From assembly GCA_039881045.1 (NCBI GenBank), contig JAYWVB010000083.1:21950-85949 (forward strand): a stretch of 64,000 bases of DNA. The letters run 5' to 3'. Below the pieces are notes generated by a model. It saw only the letters and a program-made list of their open reading frames with translations, was not told where the DNA came from and did not search any database. The stretch comes from Chaetomium olivaceum. Lineage: Eukaryota > Ascomycota > Sordariomycetes > Sordariales > Chaetomiaceae. The position numbers and the translations under genes are program-made. Within the stretch, counting starts at the first letter, position 1. Each line of letters begins with the position of its first letter. Positions 47,306-58,095 of this stretch are shown here, piece by piece.

Positions 47306-48022
47306 CTAACGCCGCAAAAGCCAACAAACACGTAAACCCGGAACTAACGCACGAATGCAATCATCCGCCACTGCCTTCATACAACGAAAAGGGCCGCCAA
47401 AACGACGAGCCAGCCCTTTACTTCTCCCCTCGGCATTCCGCTGATTCTTCCTCATCCGCCTCTCATTCCGCTTCACCTTCTCGCGAATCTCCCTCCGCTT
47501 GTCTCCCCGCACGCTCGTTCCCTCCTTGCGCCGCGCCTCCTTCTCCGCGCTCACCTCGATGATGGCGTCGTCCTGCCCGGCCTTGTTGGCCCCCTTGTAT
47601 CCCCACTTGCGCTCAAACTCCCCCGTGTCCTCGTTGTACTGCTGGTTGCGCCGCTGCTCGCGCGTCTTGGGCTTGATGCCGCGGCGCTTGGCAAAGGCAG
47701 ACCATTTGGTTTCGGCCTTGGGTTGCGGGACGGGTTTCTCGCGAGGGAGGGCGGTTTGCGGGGGCGGGAGGCTGAGCAGCACGCCGGCGGGGGTCGAGCT
47801 GATCGCGCAGGTGGTCAGGAGCTGGTTGATGAGGACTTGGGCGCCGTCGCGCGCGACGCTGGCGAGGTGGGTTTCGAGGGCCGCGCGGTCGGTTGAGGTG
47901 GAGGCGGGGATGGCGACGGGGTTGGGGTCGTTGGCGAGGAGGAGGCCGAGATCGAAGGTGTAGGGGGTCGGTTTGTCGACGGTGACGGGGAGTTTGGCGG
48001 CTTTGGAGGTTGTGGTAGCCAT
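47306..48022 (-). CDS. rrs1: Ribosome biogenesis regulatory protein RRS1
   Basis: An uninterrupted frame of 238 residues runs from the ATG at 48022. The N-terminus VTVDKPTPYTFDLGLLLANDPNPV and the central KWSAFAKRRGIKPKTREQRR are the RRS1 signatures, followed by GEFERKWGYKGANKAG and a very basic tail (REIREKVKRNERRMRKNQRN). RRS1 works in the nucleolus with RPF2 to recruit 5S RNP to the pre-60S particle. The last 40 residues after NQRNAEG are rich in Cys, Trp and Arg and do not look conserved, so the natural stop may be earlier and a small frame error is possible. Divergent from mS29. Confidence 0.92.
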   Translation of the reverse strand: MATTTSKAAKLPVTVDKPTPYTFDLGLLLANDPNPVAIPASTSTDRAALETHLASVARDGAQVLINQLLTTCAISSTPAGVLLSLPPPQTALPREKPVPQPKAETKWSAFAKRRGIKPKTREQRRNQQYNEDTGEFERKWGYKGANKAGQDDAIIEVSAEKEARRKEGTSVRGDKRREIREKVKRNERRMRKNQRNAEGRSKGLARRFGGPFRCMKAVADDCIRALVPGLRVCWLLRR

Positions 48023-48991
48023 GGTTGTGGATTGAGTGGTGTGGTTTTTTATTTGGGGTTTGTTGGTTGGTAATGGGTGGATGTAGTCCAGGTGGTGTTT
48101 CTTTTCTCTGCGCAATTGGGGCGGGCGCAGAGGTTTGGTTCCAATGCGATGAACATCCTGAAATTTAGGCGGTGAAAGCTGGTAGAATGGTAACCCCACA
48201 TACCGGCATTGGCAGGGGTCTCGAACTTCGGGCACTGGTCTTCCATTCTAGGTGAGGGAAAGAAGATGTGCAAGTTGATAAGCTCTGGACTTATCAGTAA
48301 TATTTGAACAGATTGGCACACTCGAGACAGTAAGAAGAATTAGACGGTTCGCTCTTGATATAGTGGTCCTCCGCCCCTCCATTTCAACTCCTCCTGACTC
48401 CCAACTATCGTTTGGTCGAGTGGGAGGAGTGCGGCTCGTGTTCCGCCGTGGCTCGTGTTCCACATGGTAGCACCCAAAAGATGCGGGTTCGATTCCCACT
48501 GAGTAAAACTCGATTAAGAGTTTTCGTAACCGATCACCTTTCCACCTACCGATTTGCAGGAAAGCTGGTCGGTGAGCTTTTTGATTTTTCCCCCCAACAC
48601 TTTGAAATACATTCTCTCAAGGACGAGAACAGTGGAAAGTACCATGATTCGATAGCCACGGTGTCATATGACCAAGAACAAAATAACCAGAAATCTTTTC
48701 ATCAGTAATCGTCATGTTGTAATGTTGATATCATTCAGGGGTATTGTTGACATTTGGGTGGTGGGGTTGAAGGCTCGAAGTTCAGCGCCCAAGTCTGGGC
48801 TTGGCAAGGCCCGTGCTCTCCGCTCGACTTCACGCGGGTCCGATTTTATTTGGTGATCGATTGTCTCGAAATTTGAGCAGCTCCGGGCCGGTAGCCGTTG
48901 GCGATTTGGACGACGACAACACCCCACGATGCAATAGAAGCGATCATCCCTGCCGCCGAAAGAGACAAACAGACAACGCACCGGCAACACC
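48023..48991. other. Divergent RRS1/mS29 intergenic region
   Basis: Nearly 1 kb shared by two ribosome-related genes, one cytosolic and one mitochondrial. Its centre carries the hairpin-rich segment with a pol III B-box at 48413-48524. The last ~100 bases lead to the mS29 start. Confidence 0.5.
48413..48524 (+). ncRNA. Candidate structured RNA or tRNA-like relic
   Basis: TGGTCGAGTGG at 48413-48423 resembles a pol III A box, and GGTTCGATTCC at 48486-48496 is a perfect B box. Between them stand two adjacent hairpins with the same 8-base loop CTCGTGTT: GCGG/CCGC at 48431-48446 and GTGG/CCAC at 48448-48463, differing by a compensatory C-G to T-A pair. A third hairpin, AAAACTC/GAGTTTT with loop GATTAA, ends the segment at 48505-48524. 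A normal cloverleaf cannot be drawn because the acceptor arms do not pair, so this is either a degenerate tRNA or another small RNA. Confidence 0.35.
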
Positions 48992-50575
48992 ATGTCGACC
49001 CCCAATTGCCTCCGCTGCCTCGTGCGGCCTTCGGCGGGGATTCCAGTATCGATGCCCATGTCACGGACCACGACTCCCCTCACCAGAACTACCCTGGCGG
49101 CACCCTTCTCGACCACCGCAGCCACAAATGCTGCTCCCAGAAAGGCCTTCCAGCCGGCCCCCAATGCGAAAGGCCACTCCCGCTCGGGCAAGAAGCTACA
49201 GCTCGGCAAGTTCAAGAGGGACAGGGTCGCCGAGAAGGGCAGACCCCCGCTACCCGGCGAGCGCAAGGCCTACCGCAAGCGCATCACCCTTAGCAACGAC
49301 AACGCCATCCCCGTGCCATGGTTGACCGACCTAAGCCCGGCCGATATGGCCGCAGCCGAGAACACCGCCAGGGTTTTCGCTCTTCCCGAAGAGGTGCAGG
49401 ATCAGCTGCGGGCCGATGAGGCCTTCAAGACGACACAGTGTTGGGGCATGTTCAGGAAACCCGCCGTGTTGGTGCGCAAGGAGACAGTCGATCTGGTAAA
49501 CCAGATGCAGGACTCGGCCGAGAACAAGAAGACCCTGCGTCTCGTTGTGACCGGTGAGAAGGTGGCTGGCAAGAGCATGATGTTGCTGCAGGCCATGGCC
49601 CACGCCCACCTCAACAACTGGATCGTCATCCATCTGCCAGAGGGTATGTGCTTGGCCTCGATTAAATTTCTAAGGAGCTTTATGTTAACCCTCCCAGCCC
49701 AGGAACTCACCACCGCCAGCACTGAATACGCTCCCATCCCAGGCACCGACCCCGTCCAGTACATGCAGCCCGTCTACGTGCTTAAGCTGATCCAGGCTTT
49801 TAAGCGCGCCAACGAGCAAGTGCTCTCCAAGACGTACACCATCCAAGCCCACCCGGAACTCCCGCAAAACATCCCCGCCAACACCCCGCTCCTAGCCCTT
49901 GCCAACGTCGCCAAGGAGGCCGACAACGCCTGGCCCGTCTTCCAAGCCCTCTGGAACGAGCTGACGGCACACAAGGCCAACCGCCCCCCCATCCTCCTCA
50001 GCCTCGACGGGCTCGCCCACGCCATGAAGGTATCCGACTACCGCTCACCTTCCTTCGAGCGGATCCATTCGCACGACCTCGCCCTCGTGCGGCTCTTCAC
50101 GGACGCGCTAGGTGGCGGCGTGCAGTTCCCCGCGGGGGGTGCGGTGCTCGCGGCCACCAGCCGCAACAACGCGCCGCGGGCGCCCAGCATGGAGCTGGCG
50201 CTGGCGCAGCGCGAGGCTGAGGCAGCCAATGCCCAGGCCCAGGCCCAGGCCCAGGCGAAGGCGAGTGAAGGTGCCGTCACCGAGGGTGCTACCACCGCTG
50301 CCACCACCGCCGCTGCCGTCGTGGAGGTGCCCCAAAAGGACCCCTTCTTCCGGGGCTACGACGACCGCGTCGAGGCCGTCCTGCGCTCCGTCCGCGTGCT
50401 GCGCGTCGGCGGCGTCGACAAGCGCGAGGCCCGCGCCCTGATGGAGTACTGGGCCGCCAGCGGCATGCTGCGCGCGACCGTCGACGAGAAGACGGTCACC
50501 GAGAAGTGGACCCTCGCCGGCAGCGGCGTGCTCGGCGAGATGGAGCGCGCGGCATTGTTGACGATGCGGATTTGA
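48992..50575 (+). CDS. Mitochondrial small ribosomal subunit protein mS29 (DAP3/Rsm23)
   Basis: DAP3 is the GTP-binding protein of the mitoribosomal head. Exons 48992-49643 and 49698-50575 give 509 residues without frame breaks. The first ~45 residues (Arg, Thr, Ser, Ala, with TTLAAPFSTTAATNAA) are a presequence. Then come KRITLSNDNAIPVPWL, MFRKPAVLVRKETVDL, the P-loop GEKVAGKSMMLLQAMAHA near residue 188, NNWIVIHLPEAQELTTASTE across the splice junction, PPILLSLDGLAHAMK (Walker B region) and a C-terminal VRVLRVGGVDKREARALMEY. An Ala/Gln repeat (AQAQAQAQAK) interrupts a loop near residue 405. The 54-base intron is a multiple of three with no stop, so an unspliced message would still be translatable. 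Confidence 0.94.
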   Translation: MSTPNCLRCLVRPSAGIPVSMPMSRTTTPLTRTTLAAPFSTTAATNAAPRKAFQPAPNAKGHSRSGKKLQLGKFKRDRVAEKGRPPLPGERKAYRKRITLSNDNAIPVPWLTDLSPADMAAAENTARVFALPEEVQDQLRADEAFKTTQCWGMFRKPAVLVRKETVDLVNQMQDSAENKKTLRLVVTGEKVAGKSMMLLQAMAHAHLNNWIVIHLPEGMCLASIKFLRSFMLTLPAQELTTASTEYAPIPGTDPVQYMQPVYVLKLIQAFKRANEQVLSKTYTIQAHPELPQNIPANTPLLALANVAKEADNAWPVFQALWNELTAHKANRPPILLSLDGLAHAMKVSDYRSPSFERIHSHDLALVRLFTDALGGGVQFPAGGAVLAATSRNNAPRAPSMELALAQREAEAANAQAQAQAQAKASEGAVTEGATTAATTAAAVVEVPQKDPFFRGYDDRVEAVLRSVRVLRVGGVDKREARALMEYWAASGMLRATVDEKTVTEKWTLAGSGVLGEMERAALLTMRI

Positions 50576-51027
50576 GTGGGGAGAAAGGGCAGGCTTGTAA
50601 TCCTATGATATGGTGTGTAGATAAAACGCTGTGTAGAAATGGGAGAACTGTACTTGTAGTAGTAGTATCGCATTTTCGGACTGGGACGAGCGGTAGGGAA
50701 GTTCCCACCGAGTTCCTGACGGCAAGTCTGAGCACATGCCCTATTTTGCCAGTCTACAATGAGAAACACGGAGCACAACATCGGCTTGACTTCACTCATT
50801 CCATTGTCCAGCTAGCAGTATTTCGTACCAAAGCTGCTGCTACATGAGCCAGGAAATGAATCCCTCCCCGGTCCTCGTCCATACAGTCATTCAATTCCAT
50901 AACTAGTTAACCCCCTGGCAACGCCGAGTGGACACACAACACACCCAAAAAAACACACACACGGAAATGCGACAACAGCTGGAACCCAAGCCAGAAACTA
51001 CTACTACCCCAAGCTATACCCACACGC
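50576..51027. other. Convergent 3' flank, mS29 / MCM7
   Basis: 450 bases between two stop codons, with CA-rich and TAG-rich words. No gene is seen. Confidence 0.55.
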
Positions 51028-53636
51028 TCACAACTCCTGGCTCCCTTCCCGCTCGGCGTTGCCAGACGTGATAAACACCAGCCTCGTGCCGTTGCCAGCC
51101 GTTTGCCAGACCTGTACAAAAGCCACCAGTTAGTGTCATAATTCTTCTCAGGGGTTAATGTAGAAGGCAGGGTGGTGATAGTGAAACTCACATCCAAGTC
51201 GGTATACTCCTCCAGCGCGGACAGCCACTGGTTCTCGGTGAACCCCTTGGCAATGACGCGCTCCTTGACCTTCCGCAGGCTCATCTCCACGCCATACCCT
51301 TCCTCCTCCTCGTCCTCCTCCACATCGTCCGCCCGGCACGCGCCGCTGTCCGCAAGGCCCTTGACCAGGTTATAGATCTTGCTGCTGGCGTTCAGGCCGC
51401 GCCTGCCGCGGGACTGGTCCTCGCCCGCGAGACTCTCCTTGGAGGCCTCGATCAGGCGCAGGGCCTCGTCGACGTCGTCCTGGGTGACGATGTTGCGGAA
51501 GGCGAGGCGGGCGAGGGCCTGGGCGAGGCGGACGACGCCCAGCAGGGTACGGGGCGTGGTGTTGCCGAAGTTGTTGGCCTGGGCGCGCTTCTCGGCGCGC
51601 CGCTGGTTGCCGCGCAGCCGCACGTACGTCTTGACCATGTACTCGGACACGGCCTGCGGCACCACGGGACGGTAGGTGCGTGCTTGTGCGACGTAGGCGC
51701 GGACTTCTTGCGGCGAGAAGACGACGCCGTCGGCGGTGCCTAGGTCCGGGTGCCGGCTGTGCATGTGCACGTGCGCGACGTGCTTGGCCAGTTGCGCGTC
51801 TGTCTCGCGGGTGGGGGTGTCGAGGAGGAGGAACATGACGTCGAAACGGGAGAGGAGCGCCGCGGGGAGGTTGATGTTCTCCACGGCGGACAAGCGCGTG
51901 TTGTAGCGCCCGTAGAGCGGGTTAGCCGCGGCCAGGATGGAGGTGCGCGCGTTGAGGGAGGTGCTGATGCCGGCTTTGGAGATGGAGATGGTCTGTTGTT
52001 CCATGACTTCGTGAATGGCAGTACGGTCGTTGTCGTCCATTTTGTCAAATTCATCGATACAGCAGATACCGTTGTCGGCCAGGACCAGCGCGCCACCTTC
52101 GAGCACCATCTCGTCCGTGACTGGATCGCGCATCACGGCGGCGGTCAGACCTACGCCACTGCTTCCGCGACCCGAAGTGTACACGCCGCGCGGGGCGACC
52201 TTGGAGATGTACTTGAGCAGCTGAGACTTGGCCACACCGGGGTCACCCATCAGGCAGATGTTGATATCGCCACGAATACGCATACCGTCGCCGACTTCCT
52301 TCGTGACACCACCAACAAGCAGCAGTAGGAGCGCCTTCTTCACGTCGAGGTGGCCGAAAATTTCGGGGGCAATCGACTTGGCGAGGTACTCATACTGGTT
52401 CCCTGACTGGGTGAACTTGGCAATCCTCCGCGCCATCATGGGGTCGATCTCCATATCCTCATATGCCTTCTTGTGCTGGACAATGTGGTGCGCCTCGATG
52501 TAGGTGTCGGTCAACAGGCCGGCGCGCATGGCCTGGAAGCCGGTGTAAGGGGTGGGGAGGAAGATACCGCCAACGTCAACCACATCACCGGGGCTGATCT
52601 GCCTGACCAAGCTGCCATAGCACAGGACAGTCAAAGTCCTGGGAATCTGACCGATAGGCACCTGCTCTGCCAATTCCTGGATCTTGACCTCCTGGAAAGG
52701 CAAGAACTTGGACGCCCTCGACGACGGGTACAGCTGCCCCTTGGCCTGGTTCTCTTGGCAGTCTTTGGACGGGCACAGCGTGAGGGGGCCATACTGCTTG
52801 TCGGTGACAGGCTGGAAGATTTCACAGCCGCAGCGGTCACAGGTGTAGGCGCTGACCTGGACGATGGGCTTGACGTCCGATACCCTTGTTGCGATACCGC
52901 GAATGGTGATGAGGTGGCCTAGATGGTCACCGCGGACCTGGCGGACTGATAGCGCCTTAACCGGGTTGTCAGGGGTCGACGTCCTCGGCTTGAAGACAAG
53001 GGTGTATCGGCGGGTGAGCTGCGACGGGTACTGGTCGTTGAGGATGGTTGGGTCGGATTCCCTGTCGGCAATGCCCTCTAGCATCTGGTTGCGCTGTGTC
53101 CGGTTTGTCATGAGGACGTCGAGAACGTCGTCCTTGAACGTAACATTTTCGTTCGGTTGAGGCATCAGCTTGTCGACAGCCCTTGAGAGAATCTCGACGT
53201 AGTGTCGCGTGTTTTGTTCGACCCACTCCACAAGCTTGAGCCCTTCATTGAGGTCCTTTTCGTACGAAGCGAGGTCGTCCAGGTCGACCACTACCTCGCT
53301 GATTTTCCTATCGGCAAGATCCTGAAGCATATCCCGGTACTTGTGTCGGGGGACTTCTTTCTGGGGCTTCTCGCGGCGACGTTGCTGCTGGGCGTTGTCA
53401 TCCTCGTCCATAAAGTCATACTCGTCGCTAAGATCGTCCTCATCGATGGTGATGTTGCCCAAGGCATGGGTGATGGTCTCCTGCGGAGAGGTCTTGAAAC
53501 CGGACAGGAAGCCCTCGAACGCGGCTGCTCCACCGTTAGTAACAACAGTCTTGAAATCAAGGAGCTGGAAAGTGTTTTGTTACTCACTCAGCTGCACCTC
53601 GTAGTCGACAGGCGCCTTCATCTGAAGGAGCGCCAT
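51028..53636 (-). CDS. mcm7: DNA replication licensing factor MCM7
   Basis: MCM7 is a subunit of the MCM2-7 replicative helicase. Exons 53636-53588, 53524-51192 and 51111-51028 total 2466 bases, 821 residues, with no frame break. The start MALLQMKAPVDYEVQL splices to AFEGFLSGFKTSPQETITHA. The zinc finger is CDRCGCEIF...CPSKDC near residue 250; Walker A GDPGVAKSQLLKYI near 443; Walker B GICCIDEFDKMDDNDRTAIHE near 506; arginine finger LLSRFDVMFLLLDTP near 574; and an MCM C-terminal winged helix follows RVIAKGFTENQWLSALEEYT. The last exon restores the family tail LDVWQTAGNGTRLVFITSGN. Introns are 53525-53587 and 51112-51191. It shares a 607-base promoter region with the divergent PEX1 gene. Confidence 0.96.
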
Positions 53637-54243
53637 GATTGCGGCTGTGATATGAACCTCTTCACCGCACGGGGCTGGCAGTTGTTTATTCGGAGTGGTG
53701 TCGACGTCGGAGGTGGGTAGGTTGTGCGACGAACCGGGGCTTCGGGCGGGATTGCGATAAGAAAACACACGCAGGCGCTTGGGCGCGGGAGGCTGGGATT
53801 GGGGACAAGCGAGCTCTGACAGGGGGACGCGTCCAAGGAATGCCCAACGCGCTTTTTCGCGCGTCTCAACCAGGGGTGATTAAACATGCTGCCCAGGGGC
53901 CACAGCTGGCGCTGGCAGGTGTGGCCAGTTGGGGTTAAATCTCTTGGCACGTCGCGGGGGACTGACATGGCCCTGGACAAGTGCACATCCGGACTTGGTC
54001 CCTTGCCTCGGCACATGCAGATTGCCGGGAAGCTGCCCCGTTCAAAGCTGCCGCTCCCGAAACCATATGCGCGCTGCCGAAGTGAAAGTGGGATGAAATG
54101 TTGCATCGATCAACATCCGTCCCTTCTTTATTTTGAGTCGCTACATGTGACGATAACGCGAATACACCACCACATTGAGACCGCGCAGCTAACATATCTC
54201 ATCCCCGACCAACACTCCCGATCTCGGGTCCCCTCGAGCTGCA
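53637..54243. promoter_or_regulatory. Bidirectional promoter region, MCM7 / PEX1
   Basis: 607 bases separate the two divergent start codons. ACGCGTCC near 53827 contains an ACGCGT core (MluI cell-cycle box type) on the MCM7 side, which in fungi is bound by MBF/DSC1 at replication genes. Use of the site here is inference. Confidence 0.45.
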
Positions 54244-57200
54244 ATGGCGCCGATGCAGCCGTCGTCCGCGACTCTCTCCTTGGTGCATCTGCAGAACTGC
54301 CTCGTCAACCTGCCGCCATCGATAGCCACAATCCTCTCTAATATCAACAAGGTAAGGGTTATGTTCTTGTCAACATGAAGCATGCAATTGACGTGCAATT
54401 GCCGTGTTTAGCCTGCCCAAAATGTCGTCGTTGAACTTCGCTACCGCGCCCGTTCCACTCCCACTGGGAGTGACTCCGACCCGAACGCTCCATCGATGAA
54501 GCACATGTACCTTGGATGGTCCGGTATGCCGAGCAAATTACGGAGACCTGCCCCAGTGGTCGGCAGGGACGGCATCGGCGGGTCCCGCGACGGACGCGAT
54601 CAGGAGTTCATTGAGCTGGATACCACACTCGGCGCGACTCTGGGATTGACCGAGGGCCAGAGGGTAACGATAACTGTGCATTTCGACCCACCCCTGGTCC
54701 ACACTGTCAACATCGAGCCCCTGACGCCGGAGGACTGGGAAATGATCGAGTTACACGGGACCTTCTTGGAGGACAACCTACTGTTCCAGATCCGCGCCGT
54801 CCCGAATCCCGTGCATGCGATAGAGTCACGCGCTCCCGCCCGCTACATGCACCCCTTGACGCTCCATCTATCACCCACATCCACCGCGAACATCAAAGTC
54901 CTGTCGATAGAGCCTGCTCTTCCCGCCAATGCACCCTTCGCCAAGATCGCTCCAGACGCCGAGGTCATTGTAGCGCCCAAGACGAGGCAAAAGCAGCGAA
55001 GCAGCAAGGACGACAGGAGTGTGGGCAGCGCGTCTCGCAGGAGTGGCAAGAGCTCAACGACCACGACCAGGAGGAAGAGCGCCCGGGAGGAGAAGAAACC
55101 AGTTTTGTTCTTTCGCGGCATCGACCGGAACAACTGCCAGGATTGGTTCGACGACGAGCCCCCGGTCGAGGCTCTCAGTGTCTGGATTGATCGTGATCTA
55201 CTCTCCGTGGGAGATTTGAAGGGGGTGAAGTGGGTGTCGGCCAGTGTTGTACGGCCCGCAGGTCTCCAACAGCCACTTGATTCCGCAAACCAGCCTCAGG
55301 AACCAGACCCTGCAGCGAAAGCGTCCACCAAGATTGTCGCCGCCCTTTTGCCTTGGGATGAACCTCCCGATGGACAAGCAATTGCGCTCTCGTCGTCTTT
55401 GTGCGCGCGCGCTTGGCTGCGAAGGCATGGTGGGCGGGCGTGGTCAAAATCGAGCCTGCTCCGGTTCCGATGTCCCGGAGGTCGACCGACAAGGATACGG
55501 TTCAGAAGCTCAAGATATACCCTTTCCAGTCGTTGAAGCCTACTATCCAGCCTTCAGGTCTCAAGTTCGGGGGCCAATCCAAGGCCGAGAAAGAGGAGGC
55601 GGCTAACCAAGTAAAGCATATTTACGGGCCAAACGGAAACGGACTATTGTCGGGTCCCCTCACAGATGGCCAGGTCCTTGGAGTACACCATGGTCTAAAA
55701 TGCCCTTCAGGATGGGAGGGGTGCTGTTGTGAGGTTCGAGCCTTCTTCGGCGCCGCAGGGGCAAGGGAAGAAGCCCGTGAACTGGATTCTCGGTGCCGAC
55801 TGGAAATTGCCCCTTGTGGTCGAGCCGCCTGTCCCGGTGCCTTCGTGGCTCACAGAGTTCGAAGCTGACCAGCTGGGGTCGTCCGATACTCTTCTAGTCG
55901 GTATTGACTCACTGCTGGAGAAGCTCAGGTCGCACCTCTCGCACATGTCATCCGTCCTCCTGACCGGTGGCCAGGGATCCGGCAAGACGTCTGTTGCACA
56001 AACGGTCGTGCGTGCAATGCGCGCTTCCAAGCTTTATTATGCGAGCTACTTCCCCTGCACTAAGCTCGTCAATGACGAAAGCAGGGTGTCCACCATCAAG
56101 GAAACGCTGAACCACTTGTTCATGGCTGCCAGCTGGGGTGCCAGGCTCGGCGGAAAGGCAATTGTTATCCTGGACGACCTCGACCGCCTCTGCCCGGCCG
56201 AAACTGAGCTACAGGTGGGGAACGAGAACGGTCGGAGCCGACAGATCAGCGAGGCTATCTGCTCTATGGTCAGGCAGTACTGCGGTAGGGACAGTAACGT
56301 GGTTCTGCTTGCTACCTGCCAGGGCAAGTATTCACTGCACAACGTCCTCGTGGGCGGCCACATTGTCCGTGAGATTGTTGACCTGAGCGCCCCCGATAAG
56401 GAAACTAGGCGGCGCGTCATGGAAGCTCTCACCAAGCAGGGCTCTGTTTCTCCGGAGGAAGCGGAGGCGGTGGATGAGCCCGGAAGCCGCCCGGCGACCG
56501 CGGATGGTAGTACCACAGACGGCGATGGAGGGGGGTGGATGGACGGCCCAACCCGTACGACTCGGGAACCACTCAAAAATAAGCCTAGCGGCTTCGTTCT
56601 CGATCAAGACCTCGACTTCCTCGAAATTGCCGGCCAAACTGACGGCTACATGCCAGGCGATTTGATTCTGCTCATCTCGAGAGCGCGCAACGAGGCCCTG
56701 AGCCGAAATGTTGGCGAGTCAACGAACCCCGACGCGACAACTATACATCTGAGCCGTGCCGATTTTGACAGCGCCCTCAAGGGGTTCACCCCAGCCTCAC
56801 TACGCAATGTCACGCTCCAGAGTTCAACAACCACCTTCTCCTCCATCGGCGGGTTGACTGAGACCCGCCAAGTTCTTCTCGAGACACTCCAATACCCAAC
56901 CAAGTACGCCCCAATCTTCGCGCAATGTCCTCTCCGCCTCCGATCCGGCCTCCTCCTCTACGGTTACCCAGGGTGCGGCAAAACCCTCCTTGCCAGCGCC
57001 GTGGCGGGGGAGTGCGGCCTCAACTTCATCAGCGTCAAGGGTCCCGAGATTCTCAACAAGTACATCGGTGCCTCAGAAAAGAGCGTCCGTGACCTCTTCG
57101 AGCGCGCGTCGGCCGCCAAACCTTGCGTCCTCTTCTTCGACGAGTTCGACTCGATCGCCCCCAAGCGTGGCCACGATTCCACCGGCGTCACCGACCGCGT

Positions 57201-58026
57201 CGTCAACCAGCTGCTGACGCAAATGGACGGTGCCGAGGGTCTGTCCGGCGTGTACGTCCTGGCGGCAACTTCCCGCCCAGACCTGATCGACCCTGCGCTG
57301 CTCAGACCAGGTCGTCTTGACAAGTCCCTGCTTTGTGACTTCCCCAACCTTGAAGACCGCCTCGACATCATCCGGGCGCTCGCCCAGAAGGTCAAAGTGG
57401 CCGACGAGGTCTGGAACTCCGAAGAGGATCTGCTCGAGCTGGGCCGTCGAACCGAGGGCTTTTCCGGCGCCGATCTCCAGGCGCTGGTATCCAACGCCCA
57501 GCTGGAGGCCATCCACGACGTGCTAAATGATCGCGAACAGCCCGCCGCCGCTGCCAACAGCCGCCGGGGCGCGGCCAAGAAGTCCACCACCGCGTCAGCG
57601 AGGAACTTTGTCCAGTTCCGCTACGGCGAGGACGGTCTCTCCCCTGATGGCAGCGCCGCCACGGCACCCCGTACCCGCGCGACGCAGCTGGCCGAGCAGG
57701 CGGCCATAGCCAGCAAGCTGGAGGGCATCAAGCTGGCGCGGAAGCGCGCGAAGCAGTTCTCCAAGGGTTCTTCTACCCACCCCGCCGGCGGGAATGCTAA
57801 TGGTGTTAATGGTGATGCGGCGGATGGCGGTGGCGGTGGTAATGCCGAGGTGGTGCTCCGCTGGGAGCATCTCATCAAAGCACTCGAGGCGACGCGGGCG
57901 AGTATCAGTTCTGATGAGCGGGCGCGGCTGGAGAGGATTTACCGCGAGTTTGTGGTGGGGCGGAGCGGGGATATGAAGGATGGCCAGGGCAGTATGGAGA
58001 TTGGGGGGAGGAGCAGTCTGATGTAG
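54244..58026 (+). CDS. pex1: Peroxisomal biogenesis AAA-ATPase PEX1 (two frame breaks)
   Basis: PEX1 with PEX6 extracts the ubiquitinated import receptor PEX5 from the peroxisomal membrane. Exon 1 (54244-54351) and the long exon from 54412 give 1240 residues once a missing base near 55412 and an extra G near 55720 are allowed for. Order: N-terminal double-psi barrel (HLQNCLVNLPPSIA, NVVVELRYRARS, MYLGWSGMPS, FIELDTTLGATLGLTEGQRV, PLTPEDWEMIELHGTFLED); N-linker; AAA D1 with GGQGSGKTSVAQ near residue 553 and AIVILDDLDRLCP; AAA D2 with SSIGGLTETRQVLLETLQYP, GYPGCGKTLLASAVAGECG near 888, FFDEFDSIAPKRGHD near 944 and LRPGRLDKSLLCDFP. An Ala/Gly/Ser-rich insertion follows D2 (57540-57840), then the final helices RWEHLIKALEATRASIS. 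The intron is 54352-54411. Confidence 0.95.
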
Positions 58027-58095
58027 GATGTATGTTGTATGTTGTGTTGTAGTCAGATGGCGTTGAGACAGGCTGCGATAATGTATATTCCTTGC

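Noticed and set aside
48406..48506. A true tRNA gene at the A/B-box pair
   Set aside because: The seven bases before the A box and after the T arm do not pair, and the T stem has a mismatch; kept only as a tRNA-like or structured RNA candidate.
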